From: Microbacterium aurantiacum
GTDB taxonomy: Bacteria > Actinomycetota > Actinomycetes > Actinomycetales > Microbacteriaceae
Length of the DNA: 64,000 nucleotides
Assembly (NCBI RefSeq): GCF_002872075.1
Contig: NZ_PGGU01000006.1
Span: 248,001-312,000, forward strand
Direction: 5' to 3'
Both the position numbers and the translations under genes were made by a program. Below are positions 54,215-63,063 of the stretch, piece after piece (the first letter of the stretch is position 1; each line of letters begins with the position of its first letter). The notes beneath the pieces are model-generated. The model had not been told where the DNA came from and made no database searches. It worked only from the letters and a program-made list of their open reading frames with translations.

Positions 54215-55519
54215 ATGGCACGAACAATCCGCAAGACGAAGATGCTGGCGACGGCCGCGGTGCTCACCGTTGCCGGCCTCGCACTGAGCGGCTGCGCAGG
54301 CGACGGCTCCGAGACCGAAGACGGCAAGACCCTCAAGCTCTGGCACTACGAAGGCGCCGACAGTGCGATGGGCAAGGCCTGGGCCGAGGCGATCAAGATC
54401 TTCGAGGAGGAGACCGGCGCGAAGGTCGAGTTCGAGGAGAAATCCTTCGAGCAGATCCAGAAGACGGCGAGCCAGGTGCTCGATACAGACGCGGCACCGG
54501 ACCTCATGGAGTTCAACAAGGGGAACGCGACGGCCGGGTTCCTCGCGTCGACCGGCCTGATCACCGACATCTCCGACGCCGTGGCCGAGTACGGCTGGGA
54601 TGAGAAGCTCGCTCCGTCCTTGCAGACCACCGCCAAGTACAGCGAAGACGGCGTCATGGGCGGCGACACCTGGTACGGCATCCCGAACTACGGCGAGTTC
54701 GTCGGCGTGTACTACAACGAGGATGCCTTCGCGGCGGCCGGGCTCGAGATCCCCGCCACCTACGACGAGTTCGTCAGCGTCCTCGACGCATTCGTCGCCA
54801 AGGGCATCACACCGCTCGCGGAAGCGGGTGCGGAGTACCCCCTGGGCCAGCTCTGGTACCAGCTCGCTCTCCTCGAAGGCGACCGCGGGTTCGTCGACGA
54901 CTATCAGCTCTACAAGAACCCGGTGGACTGGCAGGGGCCCGAGGTCACGTCCGCGACCGAGACCCTGAAGGAGTACGTCGACAAGGGGTACATCGCCTCC
55001 GACGTCTCCTCGGTCAAGGCGGAGGACGCGGGTGTCTCGTTCATCAACGGCACCTCCCCGATCTTCGTCTCCGGCTCCTGGTGGTTCGGCCGCTTCGTCA
55101 CCGAGGCCACCGGCTTCGACTGGACGATGAACGCCTTCCCCGGCGCGGATCTGTCGCTCGGCTCGTCCGGAAACCTCTGGGTCGTTCCGGAGAACGCCGC
55201 GAACAAGGAACTCGCCTACGAGTTCATCGACATCACGATGCGCCCCGAGATCCAGGCGATCATCGGCAACAACGGCGGTCTGCCCGTCGCCGTCGACCCC
55301 GCCGACATCACCGACGAGAAGAGCGCCGAACTGATCGAGACGTTCAACGGCGTGCTCGATGCCGACGGTCTCTCGTTCTACCCCGACTGGCCGGCGCCGG
55401 GCTTCTACGACGTTCTCGTGCAGGAACTGCAGGGCCTCGTCACCGGCGTGCAGGACGTGAAGACCACGAACACGAACCTCGGCGAGCAGTACGACGAAGG
55501 CACCGCGGACTTCCGTTGA
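54215..55519 (+). CDS. ABC transporter sugar-binding lipoprotein
   Basis: A 434-residue family-1 extracellular solute-binding protein. The signal peptide has RTIRKTK, a hydrophobic core and the lipobox LSGC with lipidated Cys27. Mature domain opens KTLKLWHYEGADSAMGKAW, typical of oligosaccharide-binding proteins. It delivers substrate to the two permeases downstream; with the GH31 alpha-xylosidase in the operon an alpha-xyloside is likely. GAAAGGAG sits eight bases before ATG 54215. The earlier frame (from 54017) crosses the promoter/operator and is rejected. No ATPase is encoded here; a shared MsiK-type ATPase is usual in actinobacteria. Confidence 0.93.
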   Translation: MARTIRKTKMLATAAVLTVAGLALSGCAGDGSETEDGKTLKLWHYEGADSAMGKAWAEAIKIFEEETGAKVEFEEKSFEQIQKTASQVLDTDAAPDLMEFNKGNATAGFLASTGLITDISDAVAEYGWDEKLAPSLQTTAKYSEDGVMGGDTWYGIPNYGEFVGVYYNEDAFAAAGLEIPATYDEFVSVLDAFVAKGITPLAEAGAEYPLGQLWYQLALLEGDRGFVDDYQLYKNPVDWQGPEVTSATETLKEYVDKGYIASDVSSVKAEDAGVSFINGTSPIFVSGSWWFGRFVTEATGFDWTMNAFPGADLSLGSSGNLWVVPENAANKELAYEFIDITMRPEIQAIIGNNGGLPVAVDPADITDEKSAELIETFNGVLDADGLSFYPDWPAPGFYDVLVQELQGLVTGVQDVKTTNTNLGEQYDEGTADFR

Positions 55520-55525
55520 TCCATC

Positions 55526-55553
55526 GCGGGGGCGGCTCGGTGGCCGCCCCCGC
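55526..55553 (+). other. Intra-operon stem-loop after the binding-protein gene
   Basis: An 11-bp perfect GC stem (55526-55536, GCGGGGGCGGC, with 55543-55553), 6-nt loop, no T run. Such hairpins commonly stabilise the binding-protein message relative to the permeases. Confidence 0.7.
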
Positions 55554-55573
55554 ACCCTCCTGGAGATGAACCC

Positions 55574-56536
55574 ATGTCACTCGCCACCCGCGGCGGCCGC
55601 ACGAAGCTGCCACCCGAACAGCCGTCCATCCCGCAGCGCAGCGGCGGGACCGGGGCTTACTGGATGTACCTGCTTCCTGGCTTCGTGCTGCTGCTCGTCG
55701 TCGTCATCGTGCCGCTCATCTGGAACGTGTACCTCACCTTCACGAAGTGGAAGGGAGTGCGCGCGCCGGAGTTCATCGGACTCGAGAACTGGCAGAAGAT
55801 CCTCACCGACAGCGACTTCTGGACGTCCTTCACCAACTCGGTGTGGATGATCCTGGCCATGGTCGTCGTGCCGACGATCGTCGGCCTCATCGTCGCCGCC
55901 CTCCTGTTCGACGTCGTCGGACGCAAGTTCGGCGGCAAGGTCGGCAGCTTCCTGCGGGCCACGTACTACCTCCCGCAGATCCTCCCCATCGCCGTGGCCG
56001 GCATCGTGATCGGATGGATCGTGCGTCCGGGCGGAGACGGCGCCCTGAATCAGATCCTCGGCGCTTTCGGCCTCCCCGCATACGACTGGCTGGGGCAGAT
56101 GCCCTCCGCCCTCATCGTGCTCATGCTGGTCATGGTCTGGGTGCAGCTCGGCTACCCGGTCGTCGTGTTCATGGCGGCCCTGCAGCGCGTCGATCCGGAG
56201 CTCTACGAGGCGGCAGAGCTCGACGGCGCGAACTGGCTGCAGCGGTTCTCCGCCATCACGATGAGCATCATCCGACCGGAGATCTTCGTCGTGACCCTCA
56301 CCTGCACGATCGCGGCCCTCAAGCTGTTCGGTCCCGTCTACATCATCACGCGCGGAGGGCCTGCCGGCTCGACGCTGGTGCCGGCCTACTACGCATATCA
56401 GGAGTTCTTCACCAAGCGGAACGTCGGCTACGGCGCGACGATCGCCACCGTGCTCACCATCGTCGTGGTCATCGTGTCGATCGTGTTCATCCGTGTGCAG
56501 AACTCCCTCGAACGGAAAGAGAGGGCGGGACTGTGA
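55574..56536 (+). CDS. ABC sugar transporter permease (MalF-like)
   Basis: A 320-residue inner-membrane permease with six helices. The EAA loop is EAAELDGANWLQRFSAITMS (EAA-x3-G), which docks the ATPase. First of the permease pair; GGAG precedes the ATG. Overlaps the next permease start by a base. Confidence 0.93.
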   Translation: MSLATRGGRTKLPPEQPSIPQRSGGTGAYWMYLLPGFVLLLVVVIVPLIWNVYLTFTKWKGVRAPEFIGLENWQKILTDSDFWTSFTNSVWMILAMVVVPTIVGLIVAALLFDVVGRKFGGKVGSFLRATYYLPQILPIAVAGIVIGWIVRPGGDGALNQILGAFGLPAYDWLGQMPSALIVLMLVMVWVQLGYPVVVFMAALQRVDPELYEAAELDGANWLQRFSAITMSIIRPEIFVVTLTCTIAALKLFGPVYIITRGGPAGSTLVPAYYAYQEFFTKRNVGYGATIATVLTIVVVIVSIVFIRVQNSLERKERAGL

Positions 56537-57423
56537 TGCACGCCACCACCGCCATCGTCACCGGGAAGCCGTCGAAGAGCCGGCCTCGGGGCGGCATGAC
56601 GAAGAAGCGACCCGTCGACTGGCTGCTGCTCGCCCTGGTCGTCGTGGGTGCGCTGCTCGTCATCGCCCCCTTCTATCTCGTGCTGGTCAACTCGTTCAAG
56701 TCGCCGGTCGACTACGCGAACTCCGGCCCCCTCGCCTTCCCGGAGATGCTCGACTTCGGCGGGATCATCAAGTTCTGGGAGCGCGTGAACTTCCCAGAGA
56801 AGGTCTGGAACTCGATCTTCATCTCGGGCATCGTCGCCGTGCTGGCGGTGGTGATCTCGATGCTCAACGCCTTCGCGATCGGCATCGGCCGCATCCGCGG
56901 GCGCAGCTGGATCGTGCTTCTGTTCCTGATGGCCAACCTGCTGCCGCAGGAGGCCCTGCTCTACCCGCTGTACTACATGTTCAAGTCGGTCGGTCTCTAC
57001 GACAACGTCTGGGCCGTGATCATCGTCTTCACCGTGATCCAGGCCGCGTTCGGCACGTATCTGCTCTCCTCGGTGTACGGAACGTTCCCCAAGGAGATCC
57101 TGGAAGCAGCATCCCTGGACGGTGCCACCCGCTGGCAGATCCTGTGGCGCGTGATCTTCCCGATCAGCCGGCCGACGCTCTCCGTGCTGCTCATCTTCTT
57201 CTTCATCTGGACGTGGAACGAGTTCCTCATCCCGTTGACCTTCCTCGCGTCCAATGCGAATCAGACCGTCCCTGTCGCGATCAGCGTGCTGCAGGGCGAC
57301 CGCCTGATGGACGTCACGACCACGAGCGCCTCCGCGCTTCTCGGCATCATCCCGACGCTCATCTTCTTCCTCATCTTCCAGCGCACGCTGACCCGCGGCA
57401 TCACAGCAGGAGCAGTCAAGTAA
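56536..57423 (+). CDS. ABC sugar transporter permease (MalG-like)
   Basis: A 295-residue permease with six helices; an N-terminal cytoplasmic stretch TGKPSKSRPRGGMTKKRPV precedes the first. EAA loop: EAASLDGATRWQILWRVIFP. The ATG shares a base with the preceding stop (TGATG); a GTG one codon earlier is the alternative. Its stop likewise overlaps the GH31 start as TAATG. A longer upstream frame to 55747 is a shadow. Confidence 0.92.
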   Translation: MHATTAIVTGKPSKSRPRGGMTKKRPVDWLLLALVVVGALLVIAPFYLVLVNSFKSPVDYANSGPLAFPEMLDFGGIIKFWERVNFPEKVWNSIFISGIVAVLAVVISMLNAFAIGIGRIRGRSWIVLLFLMANLLPQEALLYPLYYMFKSVGLYDNVWAVIIVFTVIQAAFGTYLLSSVYGTFPKEILEAASLDGATRWQILWRVIFPISRPTLSVLLIFFFIWTWNEFLIPLTFLASNANQTVPVAISVLQGDRLMDVTTTSASALLGIIPTLIFFLIFQRTLTRGITAGAVK

Positions 57424-59657
57424 TGAAGTTCACCGATGGTTTCTGGCAGCTCCGCCCCGGCGTCGCCGCCCTCTACGCCCAGGAGGCGTATGACATCGAC
57501 GCGACCGACGACACCCCTGACGGACCCGGCATCGTCGTCACGGCGCCCACGGCGGTCATCGCCAGACGCGGCGACGTCCTGAACCGGGCCACGCTGACGA
57601 CCACGCTCTCCTCCCCCGCCGAGGGAGTCATCCGAGTGCGCATCGCGCACCATTCGGGCGGTCGCCGGCACGGCGGTTTCCCGCTTCCGGGCGCGGGGAC
57701 AGGCACCCCATCCGTTTCCGTGTCCGATGCCGGCGGGGTTCTGGATGCCGGTTCGCTGGTGGCACGGATCGCACCAGGCGCGCCGTGGGACCTGTCCTTC
57801 GAGGTCGACGGGCGTCGCGTGACGGGCAGCGGCCACAAGGCCCAGGGGTACATCCGCCTCTCCGCGGATGCGGCGGTCGACGCCGGCGTCGTGGGCAACA
57901 CGCAGTACGACGCCGGGATACCCGCGGCGTCCGCCTTCGTGCACGAGCAGCTCGATCTCGGGGTCGGCGAGCTCGTCTACGGCCTCGGCGAACGCTTCGG
58001 ACCGCTGGTGAAGAACGGCCAGTCCGTGGACATCTGGAACGCCGACGGCGGCACGTCCAGCGAGCAGGCGTACAAGAACGTGCCGTTCCACCTCTCGAAC
58101 CGCGGCTACGGCGTGCTCGTGAACGACGCGGGTCACGTGTCGTACGAGATCGGCTCCGAGGCGGTCGAGCGGGTGCAGTTCTCGGTCACCGGCGAGGTGC
58201 TCGAGTACTTCGTCTTCGCCGGCCCCACGCCGAAGGAAGTGCTCGGCCGCTACACCGCGCTGACCGGCCGCCCGCCCGTCGTTCCGGCCTGGTCCTACGG
58301 CCTCTGGTTGTCGACGAGTTTCACCACCGACTACGACGAGCAGACCGTGACGTCGTTCATCGACGAGATGGCGGCCAGAGAGCTGCCGGTCTCGGTGTTC
58401 CACTTCGACTGCTTCTGGATGCGCGAGTTCAACTGGTGCGACTTCGAGTGGGACGCCCGGGTCTTCCCGGATCCGGACGGGATGCTCGCCCGCCTCCACG
58501 ACAAGGACCTCCGGGTCTGCGTCTGGATCAACCCGTACATCGGGCAGCGCTCTGCCCTCTTCCGCGAGGCGGCCGACCAGGGGTTCCTGGTCGCCCGACC
58601 GGACGGTTCGGTGTGGCAATGGGACCTGTGGCAGGCGGGGATGGGACTGGTCGACTTCACGAACCCGGATGCCACGGCCTGGTATCAGGCGAAGCTGCGC
58701 GCACTCGTCGATCAGGGCGTCGACTGCTTCAAGACCGATTTCGGCGAACGCATCCCCACCGATGTCGTGTGGGCCGACGGCAGCGACCCCGAGCGCATGC
58801 ACAACCTCTACACCGATCTCTACAATCGCGCCGTGCACGACGTGCTGGTCGACGCTCGCGGCGCAGGCGAGGCCGTGCTGTTCGCCCGCTCGGCGACCGC
58901 GGGAGGCCAGAGCATGCCGGTGCACTGGGGAGGCGACTCGACCTCCACCTTCTCCTCGATGGCGGAGACGCTCCGCGGCGGTCTCTCCCTCGCGCTCAGC
59001 GGCTTCGCGTTCTGGAGCCACGACATCGGCGGCTTCGAGGGCACACCGGATGCCGGTGTGTTCAAGCGCTGGACCGCATTCGGCATGCTCGGGTCGCACT
59101 CCCGATTCCACGGCTCCAGCTCCTACCGGGTGCCGTGGGCCTTCGATGAGGAGGCCGTCGACGTCACCCGCCTGTTCACTCACCTGAAGATGCGCCTGAT
59201 GCCCTACCTGTACCAGCAGGGTCTGGATGCCGCGCAGACCGGCGTGCCGCTGATGCGCCCGATGGCACTCGAGTTTCCGGACGATCCGGCGACCGGCCAT
59301 CTGGACCGTCAATACATGCTCGGCTCCGAGCTGCTCGTCGCCCCTGTGTTCAGCGAGGACGGCACCGTCGACTTCTACCTTCCGGCCGGTGAATGGACCT
59401 CACTGCTCAGCGGCGAGACCGTCACCGGCGGCACCTGGCGCCGCGAGACGCACGGCTTCGATTCGCTGCCGCTGTACGCCCGTCCCGGTGCCGTGCTGCC
59501 GTGGGGCGCGCGCAGCGATCGGCCGGACTACGACTACCACGACGGACTGCGCCTGCGGGTGTTCCCCGGCGGTACCGGGGTCGCGACCGTGACGGTCACG
59601 GCTCCCGGCGGCGTTGCCACGACCTACACGGTCGACCGCGCTGAGGTCACGGGATGA
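57423..59657 (+). CDS. yicI: Alpha-xylosidase, GH31 (YicI-like)
   Basis: A 744-residue family-31 glycosidase releasing xylose from the non-reducing end of alpha-xylosides such as isoprimeverose. Beta-sandwich N-terminal domain (to about 245), then the barrel. Catalytic nucleophile Asp439 lies in CFKTDFGERIP and the acid/base Asp505 in HWGGDSTS; the 66-residue spacing equals that of E. coli YicI (416/482). FHFDCFWMREFNWCDF is the YicI-type substrate loop, which favours xylosides over glucosides. No signal peptide, so hydrolysis is intracellular after ABC import. Start at the TAATG overlap. Confidence 0.93.
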   Translation: MKFTDGFWQLRPGVAALYAQEAYDIDATDDTPDGPGIVVTAPTAVIARRGDVLNRATLTTTLSSPAEGVIRVRIAHHSGGRRHGGFPLPGAGTGTPSVSVSDAGGVLDAGSLVARIAPGAPWDLSFEVDGRRVTGSGHKAQGYIRLSADAAVDAGVVGNTQYDAGIPAASAFVHEQLDLGVGELVYGLGERFGPLVKNGQSVDIWNADGGTSSEQAYKNVPFHLSNRGYGVLVNDAGHVSYEIGSEAVERVQFSVTGEVLEYFVFAGPTPKEVLGRYTALTGRPPVVPAWSYGLWLSTSFTTDYDEQTVTSFIDEMAARELPVSVFHFDCFWMREFNWCDFEWDARVFPDPDGMLARLHDKDLRVCVWINPYIGQRSALFREAADQGFLVARPDGSVWQWDLWQAGMGLVDFTNPDATAWYQAKLRALVDQGVDCFKTDFGERIPTDVVWADGSDPERMHNLYTDLYNRAVHDVLVDARGAGEAVLFARSATAGGQSMPVHWGGDSTSTFSSMAETLRGGLSLALSGFAFWSHDIGGFEGTPDAGVFKRWTAFGMLGSHSRFHGSSSYRVPWAFDEEAVDVTRLFTHLKMRLMPYLYQQGLDAAQTGVPLMRPMALEFPDDPATGHLDRQYMLGSELLVAPVFSEDGTVDFYLPAGEWTSLLSGETVTGGTWRRETHGFDSLPLYARPGAVLPWGARSDRPDYDYHDGLRLRVFPGGTGVATVTVTAPGGVATTYTVDRAEVTG

Positions 59658-59683
59658 CGGTGGGCCGGCAGCGGTCCGGCTGA

Positions 59684-60487
59684 TCAGTCGTTCTTGCCGG
59701 GGCGGCTGCGGTTCGTCCACGCGGCGATGGCGGATGCGGCGGCGCCGGCTGCTCGATCGAGGGCCTCGGCCGAGCGGCTGAGAACGTCCTGCGCCGCGTC
59801 CTGCCAGGCGGGGGCGGGCGGCGCTTCGCCCGCCTGCACCTTCGCGGCGTGCTCAGCGACCTCGAAAGCGCGCTCGAGGTCGGCGACCGCGTCCCGATAG
59901 GCGGCGAACTCGGCAGGGGTGACCTTCCCGGTGGCCGCGCGACGCAGCTCGACGGCATGCGCTGCCGCGCGGAGGTACGACGCCGTCGCCGGCCGCTTCA
60001 CATCGGTCATCGCCGGGTACGCGATCTGTCGCGCGGCGTCGGTCTCGTACTGCATCCACCGGGCGGTCACCGCATCATGGGCGGCGTGCAGGCGCTCCAG
60101 CGGACGTGGACCGGATGCGGCGGGGATCTCGGCGCGGGCCGCGGTCAGCCGTGCCTGTCTCGCGCGCACTTCGGCCGCCGCGGTCTTCGCGTCGCGCTCG
60201 GCCTCCCGGAGCATCCGCTTCGCGCTCGCGACCTGCTCCGGCGTCGCCCGCTGCGCTGCCCGCTGGGCCGTGACGTGTACGAGATCGGCCCGTGCCACCT
60301 TGAGCGCCAGGCGGCGCTCCGTCGCGGTCTGCTTCGCCGCCTTCAGGTCCTGGCGCGCAGCGTCGAAGGCGAGACGCCGCCCGCTCGAACGCCCGCGTCC
60401 GCGAACACCCATCACGCCGATCGCACCCGCGCCGGCCGCGGTCGGCGCGATCCACCACCACTCGGCCATCAGCAGCAACGGATCCAT
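59684..60487 (-). CDS. Hypothetical coiled-coil protein with N-terminal hydrophobic segment
   Basis: A 267-residue protein of unknown function. A hydrophobic segment lies at about residues 10-28; residues about 40-125 are an Ala/Arg/Glu-rich helix with coiled-coil heptads; the rest is helical, with a WMQYETDAARQIAYPAMTD segment shared, as far as I can tell, by small actinobacterial proteins. It may be a membrane-anchored helical protein. TAGCAT six bases before the ATG indicates a leaderless start. It is independent of the surrounding xylose genes. Confidence 0.7.
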   Translation of the reverse strand: MDPLLLMAEWWWIAPTAAGAGAIGVMGVRGRGRSSGRRLAFDAARQDLKAAKQTATERRLALKVARADLVHVTAQRAAQRATPEQVASAKRMLREAERDAKTAAAEVRARQARLTAARAEIPAASGPRPLERLHAAHDAVTARWMQYETDAARQIAYPAMTDVKRPATASYLRAAAHAVELRRAATGKVTPAEFAAYRDAVADLERAFEVAEHAAKVQAGEAPPAPAWQDAAQDVLSRSAEALDRAAGAAASAIAAWTNRSRPGKND

Positions 60488-60493
60488 GACTCG

Positions 60494-60499
60494 ATGCTA
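60494..60499 (-). promoter_or_regulatory. Candidate leaderless -10 (TAGCAT)
   Basis: TAGCAT on the minus strand, six bases before the ATG at 60487. Confidence 0.45.
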
Positions 60500-60516
60500 C
60501 CGACGACGACGCGACA

Positions 60517-60575
60517 GCGGTTCAGGCGTCAGGGTTCGCGGTTCAGGCGTCGGTGTTCGCGGTTCCGGCGAGCGG
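60517..60575. repeat. 21-bp tandem repeats at the 3' end of the xylose repressor gene
   Basis: GCGGTTCAGGCGTC-type units start at 60517, 60538 and 60559 (the third diverges). On the minus strand they contain the last codons and TGA stop of the repressor gene, repeated in register. Confidence 0.8.
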
Positions 60576-61727
60576 ATCGGCGAGGAGCGACGCGAACGCG
60601 ATCTCGGCCGCTCCGATGAGCAGGCGGTCATCGCCCAGAGCCGCCGGGAGGATCATCACGTCGGCGACGGGGTCGGACATCGCCTGCGCGCGCACCGCCG
60701 CGACGAGTGCATCGGCGTCGTGGGTGAGGATCATGCTGAGGAATCCGCCGAGCACCACCGCCGAGGGGTTGAGGACGTTGACCGCGCTCGCCAGGGTCGG
60801 GGAGAGGATGCGCCTCTGCCTCGACACCTCCTCGAACACGTCCGCGTCCGTCGCCGCGGCGAGGGCATCGGCGAGCGCCACGTCATCAGCGGCAGCGAGT
60901 CCCAGCACACCCAGCAGTCGACTGCGGGACACTTCGTCCTCGAGCACCCCTTCGCCGGCACGCCGGTCGGCCGGAGCCAGGATCACGGGGCGGTTCTGCC
61001 CCCATTCGCCTGCATAGCCGCCGGAGCCGCCGACAAGCCTGCCGTCGACGATGAGACCGCCGCCGATGCCGCTCGCACCGCCGTTGAGGTAGACGACGTC
61101 GAGATGCCCGACAGCGGCGCCGAAGAGATGCTCGGCCATCGCGCCGAGGCTCGCGTCGTTTCCGACCGCCACCGGCAGACCCGTCGCCTCCTGCACCAGG
61201 GCGCCGACGGAGGCATCCCGCCAGCCGAGATGGGGGGCGTACCGCACCACCGCATCGGTGGCGCGGACGAGGCCCGGCACCGCGATGCCGACACCGACCA
61301 CGCGGAGGCCGGCCAGCTCACCGGCGCGCCACTCCCTGAGCGTCCGCGCCACCGATGCCGCAGCCTCCTCAGGGGTGATCAGCCGGTCCAGTTCCTCGCG
61401 CACGCGTGCGCGGACCTCTCCGTTCAGGCCGACCGCTGCCATCTCGATCGCGTCGACCTCGGGGTTGACTGCGAACGCGACGACGTCACCGCTCGCCGCG
61501 ACGACAGGAGAGGGACGGCCGACGCGGCGGGTCTGATCGGGCTCTCGTTCGACCACGAGGCCCGCATCGGCGAGGGTCGTGACGAGATCCGCCACCGTGG
61601 AGCGATTCAGGCCGGTGGCCGCCGTGAGCCGTGCGCGGGACTGCGGCCCGCCCTCGTGCACCAGCCGGAGCATCTCGCCGAGGTTGCGACGACGCACACC
61701 CTCCACGCTCCTCGCGCCGTCCGCCAC
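60543..61727 (-). CDS. xylR: ROK-family xylose-operon repressor (XylR-like)
   Basis: A 394-residue ROK repressor. The winged HTH is near the N-terminus (RRRNLGEMLRLVHEGGPQSR, ATGLNRSTVADLVTTLADAG). The ROK domain has VGVGIAVPGLV, VGNDASLGAMAEH and YLNGGASGIGGGLIV; the zinc Cys cluster of kinases is absent, as in XylR-type members. It is divergent from xylA and should bind the ATAAGTTG-N7-CAACTTAT palindrome, released by xylose. GTG 61727 has GAGGGGAG upstream; a 20-residue longer start at ATG 61787 is less likely. Confidence 0.92.
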   Translation of the reverse strand: MADGARSVEGVRRRNLGEMLRLVHEGGPQSRARLTAATGLNRSTVADLVTTLADAGLVVEREPDQTRRVGRPSPVVAASGDVVAFAVNPEVDAIEMAAVGLNGEVRARVREELDRLITPEEAAASVARTLREWRAGELAGLRVVGVGIAVPGLVRATDAVVRYAPHLGWRDASVGALVQEATGLPVAVGNDASLGAMAEHLFGAAVGHLDVVYLNGGASGIGGGLIVDGRLVGGSGGYAGEWGQNRPVILAPADRRAGEGVLEDEVSRSRLLGVLGLAAADDVALADALAAATDADVFEEVSRQRRILSPTLASAVNVLNPSAVVLGGFLSMILTHDADALVAAVRAQAMSDPVADVMILPAALGDDRLLIGAAEIAFASLLADPLAGTANTDA

Positions 61728-61803
61728 GGATGCTCCCCTCTCGCCGGGGGCACCCCCGGACCGCTCGTTCAGCCTAGCCAGTCCCATTCGACCCGAATGG
61801 GGC

Positions 61804-61832
61804 TGGACAGGCCGACGATCATGTCATAAGTT
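61804..61832 (+). promoter_or_regulatory. Candidate xylA promoter
   Basis: TGGACA (61804-61809) and TAAGTT (61827-61832) with a 17-bp spacer; the -10 lies inside the XylR operator. Confidence 0.4.
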
Positions 61833-61848
61833 GTTGTTGCCAACTTAT
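61826..61848. promoter_or_regulatory. XylR operator ATAAGTTG-N7-CAACTTAT
   Basis: Perfect 8-bp arms around TTGTTGC in the divergent xylR-xylA region, 26 bp before the xylA ATG. Confidence 0.88.
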
Positions 61849-61873
61849 CCGATCTTCCCCGCTGGAGCCTCCC

Positions 61874-63061
61874 ATGACAACCCCCACCCGCGACGACAAG
61901 TTCTCCTTCGGCCTGTGGACCGTCGGCTACAACGGAGCCGACCCCTTCGGCGGCCCCACCCGACCGGCGCTCGATGTCGTGCACGCCGTCGAGAAGCTCG
62001 CCGAGCTCGGCGCTTACGGCCTCACGTTCCACGATGACGACCTCTTCGCCTTCGGGTCGACCGACGCCGAGCGGCAGACGCAGATCGACCGCCTGAAGGG
62101 CGCTCTGGCCGACACCGGCCTGATCGTGCCGATGGTCACCACGAACCTCTTCAGCGCCCCGATCTTCAAGGACGGCGGATTCACCTCGAACGACCGCGAC
62201 GTGCGCCGTTTCGCCCTGCGCAAGGTGTTCCGTCAGCTCGACCTCGGCGCCGAGCTCGGCGCGAAGACCTTCGTCATGTGGGGCGGCCGCGAAGGGGCGG
62301 AGTACGACTCCGCGAAGGACATCCGCGCCGCACTCGAGCGCTATCGCGAAGCCGTGAACCTGCTCGGCGACTACGTCACCGACAAGGGATACGACATCCG
62401 CTTCGCCATCGAGCCGAAGCCGAACGAGCCGCGCGGCGACATCCTGCTGCCCACTCTCGGTCACGCGATCGCTTTCATCGACTCGCTCGAGCGCCCCGAA
62501 CTGGTCGGCGTCAACCCCGAGGTCGGCCACGAGCAGATGGCCGGGCTCAACTTCGCCGCAGGCATCGCGCAGGCGCTGTTCCACGGCAAGCTCTTCCACA
62601 TCGACCTCAATGGCCAGCGTGGCATCAAGTACGACCAGGATCTGGTGTTCGGACACGGCGACCTGCACAACGCGTTCGCGCTCGTCGACCTGCTCGAGAA
62701 CGGCGGCCCCGGCGGCGTGCCCGCCTACGACGGCCCTCGACACTTCGACTACAAGCCCTCGCGCACCGAGGACGAGAAGGGCGTCTGGGACTCGGCCGCC
62801 GCGAACATGCGCACCTACCTGCTGCTCAAGGAGCGCGCGGCCGCGTTCCGCGCCGACCCCGAGGTGCAGGAGGCGCTTGCCGCCGCACGTGTCGACGAAC
62901 TCTCCGTCCCCACGCTCGGAGACGGCGAGTCGTACGAGGACTTCCTCGCCGACCGTTCGGCCTACGAGGACTTCGACGCGTCGACGTACTTCGGCGGCAA
63001 GGGCTTCGGGTTCGTCCGTCTGCAGCAGCTCGCGACCGAGCACCTTCTCGGCGCGCGCTGA
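61874..63061 (+). CDS. xylA: Xylose isomerase
   Basis: A 395-residue class I (actinobacterial) xylose isomerase converting D-xylose to D-xylulose. [17 protein letters not shown] opening, [39 protein letters not shown] (metal ligand Glu180) and [14 protein letters not shown] are all present. GGAG precedes the ATG. xylB follows after 2 bp, forming the xylose operon controlled by the ROK repressor. Confidence 0.97.
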   Translation: MTTPTRDDKFSFGLWTVGYNGADPFGGPTRPALDVVHAVEKLAELGAYGLTFHDDDLFAFGSTDAERQTQIDRLKGALADTGLIVPMVTTNLFSAPIFKDGGFTSNDRDVRRFALRKVFRQLDLGAELGAKTFVMWGGREGAEYDSAKDIRAALERYREAVNLLGDYVTDKGYDIRFAIEPKPNEPRGDILLPTLGHAIAFIDSLERPELVGVNPEVGHEQMAGLNFAAGIAQALFHGKLFHIDLNGQRGIKYDQDLVFGHGDLHNAFALVDLLENGGPGGVPAYDGPRHFDYKPSRTEDEKGVWDSAAANMRTYLLLKERAAAFRADPEVQEALAAARVDELSVPTLGDGESYEDFLADRSAYEDFDASTYFGGKGFGFVRLQQLATEHLLGAR

Positions 63062-63063
63062 TC

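Noticed and set aside
57261-59312. 683-codon minus-strand frame opposite the GH31 gene
   Set aside because: GH31 has full catalytic motifs on the plus strand; the antisense frame has none.
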